NCBI GenBank assembly: GCA_963786155.1 | Contig: CAWAXW010000006.1 | Span: 496,001-560,000, forward strand | Source of the DNA: CAWAXW01 sp963786155 | GTDB taxonomy: Bacteria; Actinomycetota; CADDZG01; WHSQ01 | Direction of reading: 5' to 3' | Length of the DNA stretch: 64,000 nt | Shown: piece by piece, positions 63,555-64,000 of the stretch | Layout: every line of letters begins with the position of its first letter | Numbering within the stretch: position 1 is the stretch's first letter | Program-made: the position numbers and the translations under genes | The notes under the pieces: generated by a model | The model's input: only the letters and a program-made list of their open reading frames with translations | Database searches by the model: none | Told to the model about the DNA's origin: nothing

Positions 63555-64000
63555 TTACCGGGCCGGGGCGGGAGGAGGGGGTGGCCGCGGGGGCCCGGGA
63601 GGGGGAGGCGCCGCCTGGCCCTGGTCGGCGATGCCCGGGGCGGGCGCCGTCTCTTTCAGCCTGTCCCTGATGAAGAAGATCGCGAGCCCTACGACTAGCC
63701 CCGCCAGGCCCGCGAAGATCAGGTTCCGAGCCATGTTGGGAGATGAGGGAGACGACGGAGCAGACGCGGGGGCCAAGACCTCCCCCGGAGCTTCGCCCGC
63801 AGCGGCGACCAGCTGCGCGTCGGCAAGGCGCTCCTGAAGCGTGCCCAACGAGAGGGTGAGGGCCGCGCGCCGGGACTCCAGGGCGGCAGCCGCCTCGCCT
63901 TTTGCGGACTGCAGCTGTTCGATCACTGCGTCCAGCTCCGCCTGGGTGTCTTCGATGAGGTCTTCGATCGCGACCGTCGCGTCGGCGGCGGCAGCAGCAG
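63555..64000 (-). CDS. Wzz-like polysaccharide chain-length/co-polymerase type protein (5' end outside window)
   Basis: The frame is open to base 64000 (upstream residues read DATVAIEDLIEDTQAELDAV), so the start is outside. The visible part is a long amphipathic helix region (LQSAKGEAAAALESRRAALT, LQERLADAQLVAAAGEAP), a Pro/Ser linker, one transmembrane helix (ARNLIFAGLAGLVVGLAIFF) and a short Pro-rich tail (PPPPGPPRPPPPPAPAR). Coiled-coil, then C-terminal membrane helix followed by a Pro-rich cytoplasmic tail, is the plan of the second half of Wzz/VpsB-type chain-length regulators. No kinase domain is visible here. Confidence 0.6.
   Translation of the reverse strand, partial: AAAAADATVAIEDLIEDTQAELDAVIEQLQSAKGEAAAALESRRAALTLSLGTLQERLADAQLVAAAGEAPGEVLAPASAPSSPSSPNMARNLIFAGLAGLVVGLAIFFIRDRLKETAPAPGIADQGQAAPPPPGPPRPPPPPAPAR

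Noticed and set aside
1..64000. tRNA, rRNA, transposase or integrase genes
   Set aside because: None found by reading both strands for anticodon-arm patterns, rRNA landmarks or DDE/tyrosine recombinase motifs.

Overview
The window is high-GC, densely packed chromosomal DNA with GTG/TTG starts, 4-bp ATGA/TGATG gene overlaps, a LAL-type LuxR regulator, an XRE-TPR regulator and many Sec-exported repeat proteins. This suggests an actinobacterial (Actinomycetota) genome, probably from an uncultured lineage. I see no tRNA, rRNA, insertion sequence or CRISPR array. About twenty genes are each split by one or a few 1-base indels, often at short G/C runs. The most economical reading is residual long-read assembly error, worst at 15.0-19.7 kb. 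I list such genes once, over their full span, and say where the frame breaks.

Layout. 0-14 kb: a mixed section with an M15-like protein carrying six GYW repeats (cut by the window start), an AbiEi/DUF559-type protein, a copper protein, a glycerophosphodiesterase, a PlsC acyltransferase, a DUF998 membrane protein, an enoyl-CoA hydratase, a zinc-ribbon protein, a metallophosphoesterase, a stand-alone cyclic-nucleotide-binding protein, a Calx-beta protein, TypA/BipA and a cold-shock protein. 14-21 kb: a divergent aromatic-acid CoA cluster with a PaaK-type ligase, a RidA protein, an enoyl-CoA hydratase, an SDR, an LLM flavin enzyme and a two-domain salicylyl-CoA/2-aminobenzoyl-CoA monooxygenase-reductase. 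21-28 kb: regulators, namely a LAL LuxR protein, a PAS plus degenerate receiver protein and an XRE-TPR protein that is divergent from a 38-residue secreted peptide gene; a second cold-shock gene follows. 28-35 kb: exported proteins (Asp-box propeller, amidase, RTX protein, M23 peptidase). 35-39 kb: an HD-GYP response regulator and hybrid kinase, divergent from a MerR-B12 regulator across a repeat-bearing spacer, then a cupredoxin lipoprotein. 39.5-41.8 kb: a tiny Asp/Thr/Gly-rich peptide gene, a JmjC oxygenase and a sucrase/ferredoxin-like protein. 42-64 kb: a large exopolysaccharide locus with a priming glycosylphosphotransferase, a three-domain kinase fusion, about nine glycosyltransferases, a sulfotransferase, an acyltransferase, a methyltransferase, a Wzm/Wzt exporter, an O-antigen-ligase-like protein, a beta-helix protein and a chain-length-type protein running off the end.

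The leads I consider strongest are: (1) the 38-residue secreted peptide with a Cys-8-Cys loop beside an XRE-TPR regulator, which looks like a quorum-sensing (RRNPP-like) pair; (2) the Asp/Thr-rich peptide with JmjC oxygenase and sucrase/ferredoxin protein, a possible new RiPP-like modification system; (3) a 53-bp interspersed palindromic element present three times, two copies inverted around the AbiEi/DUF559 gene and one hairpin between the peptide and JmjC genes; (4) direct-repeat operators between the MerR-B12 gene and the kinase/HD-GYP operon; (5) a structured leader and TGGAC palindrome cluster in front of the exopolysaccharide locus.
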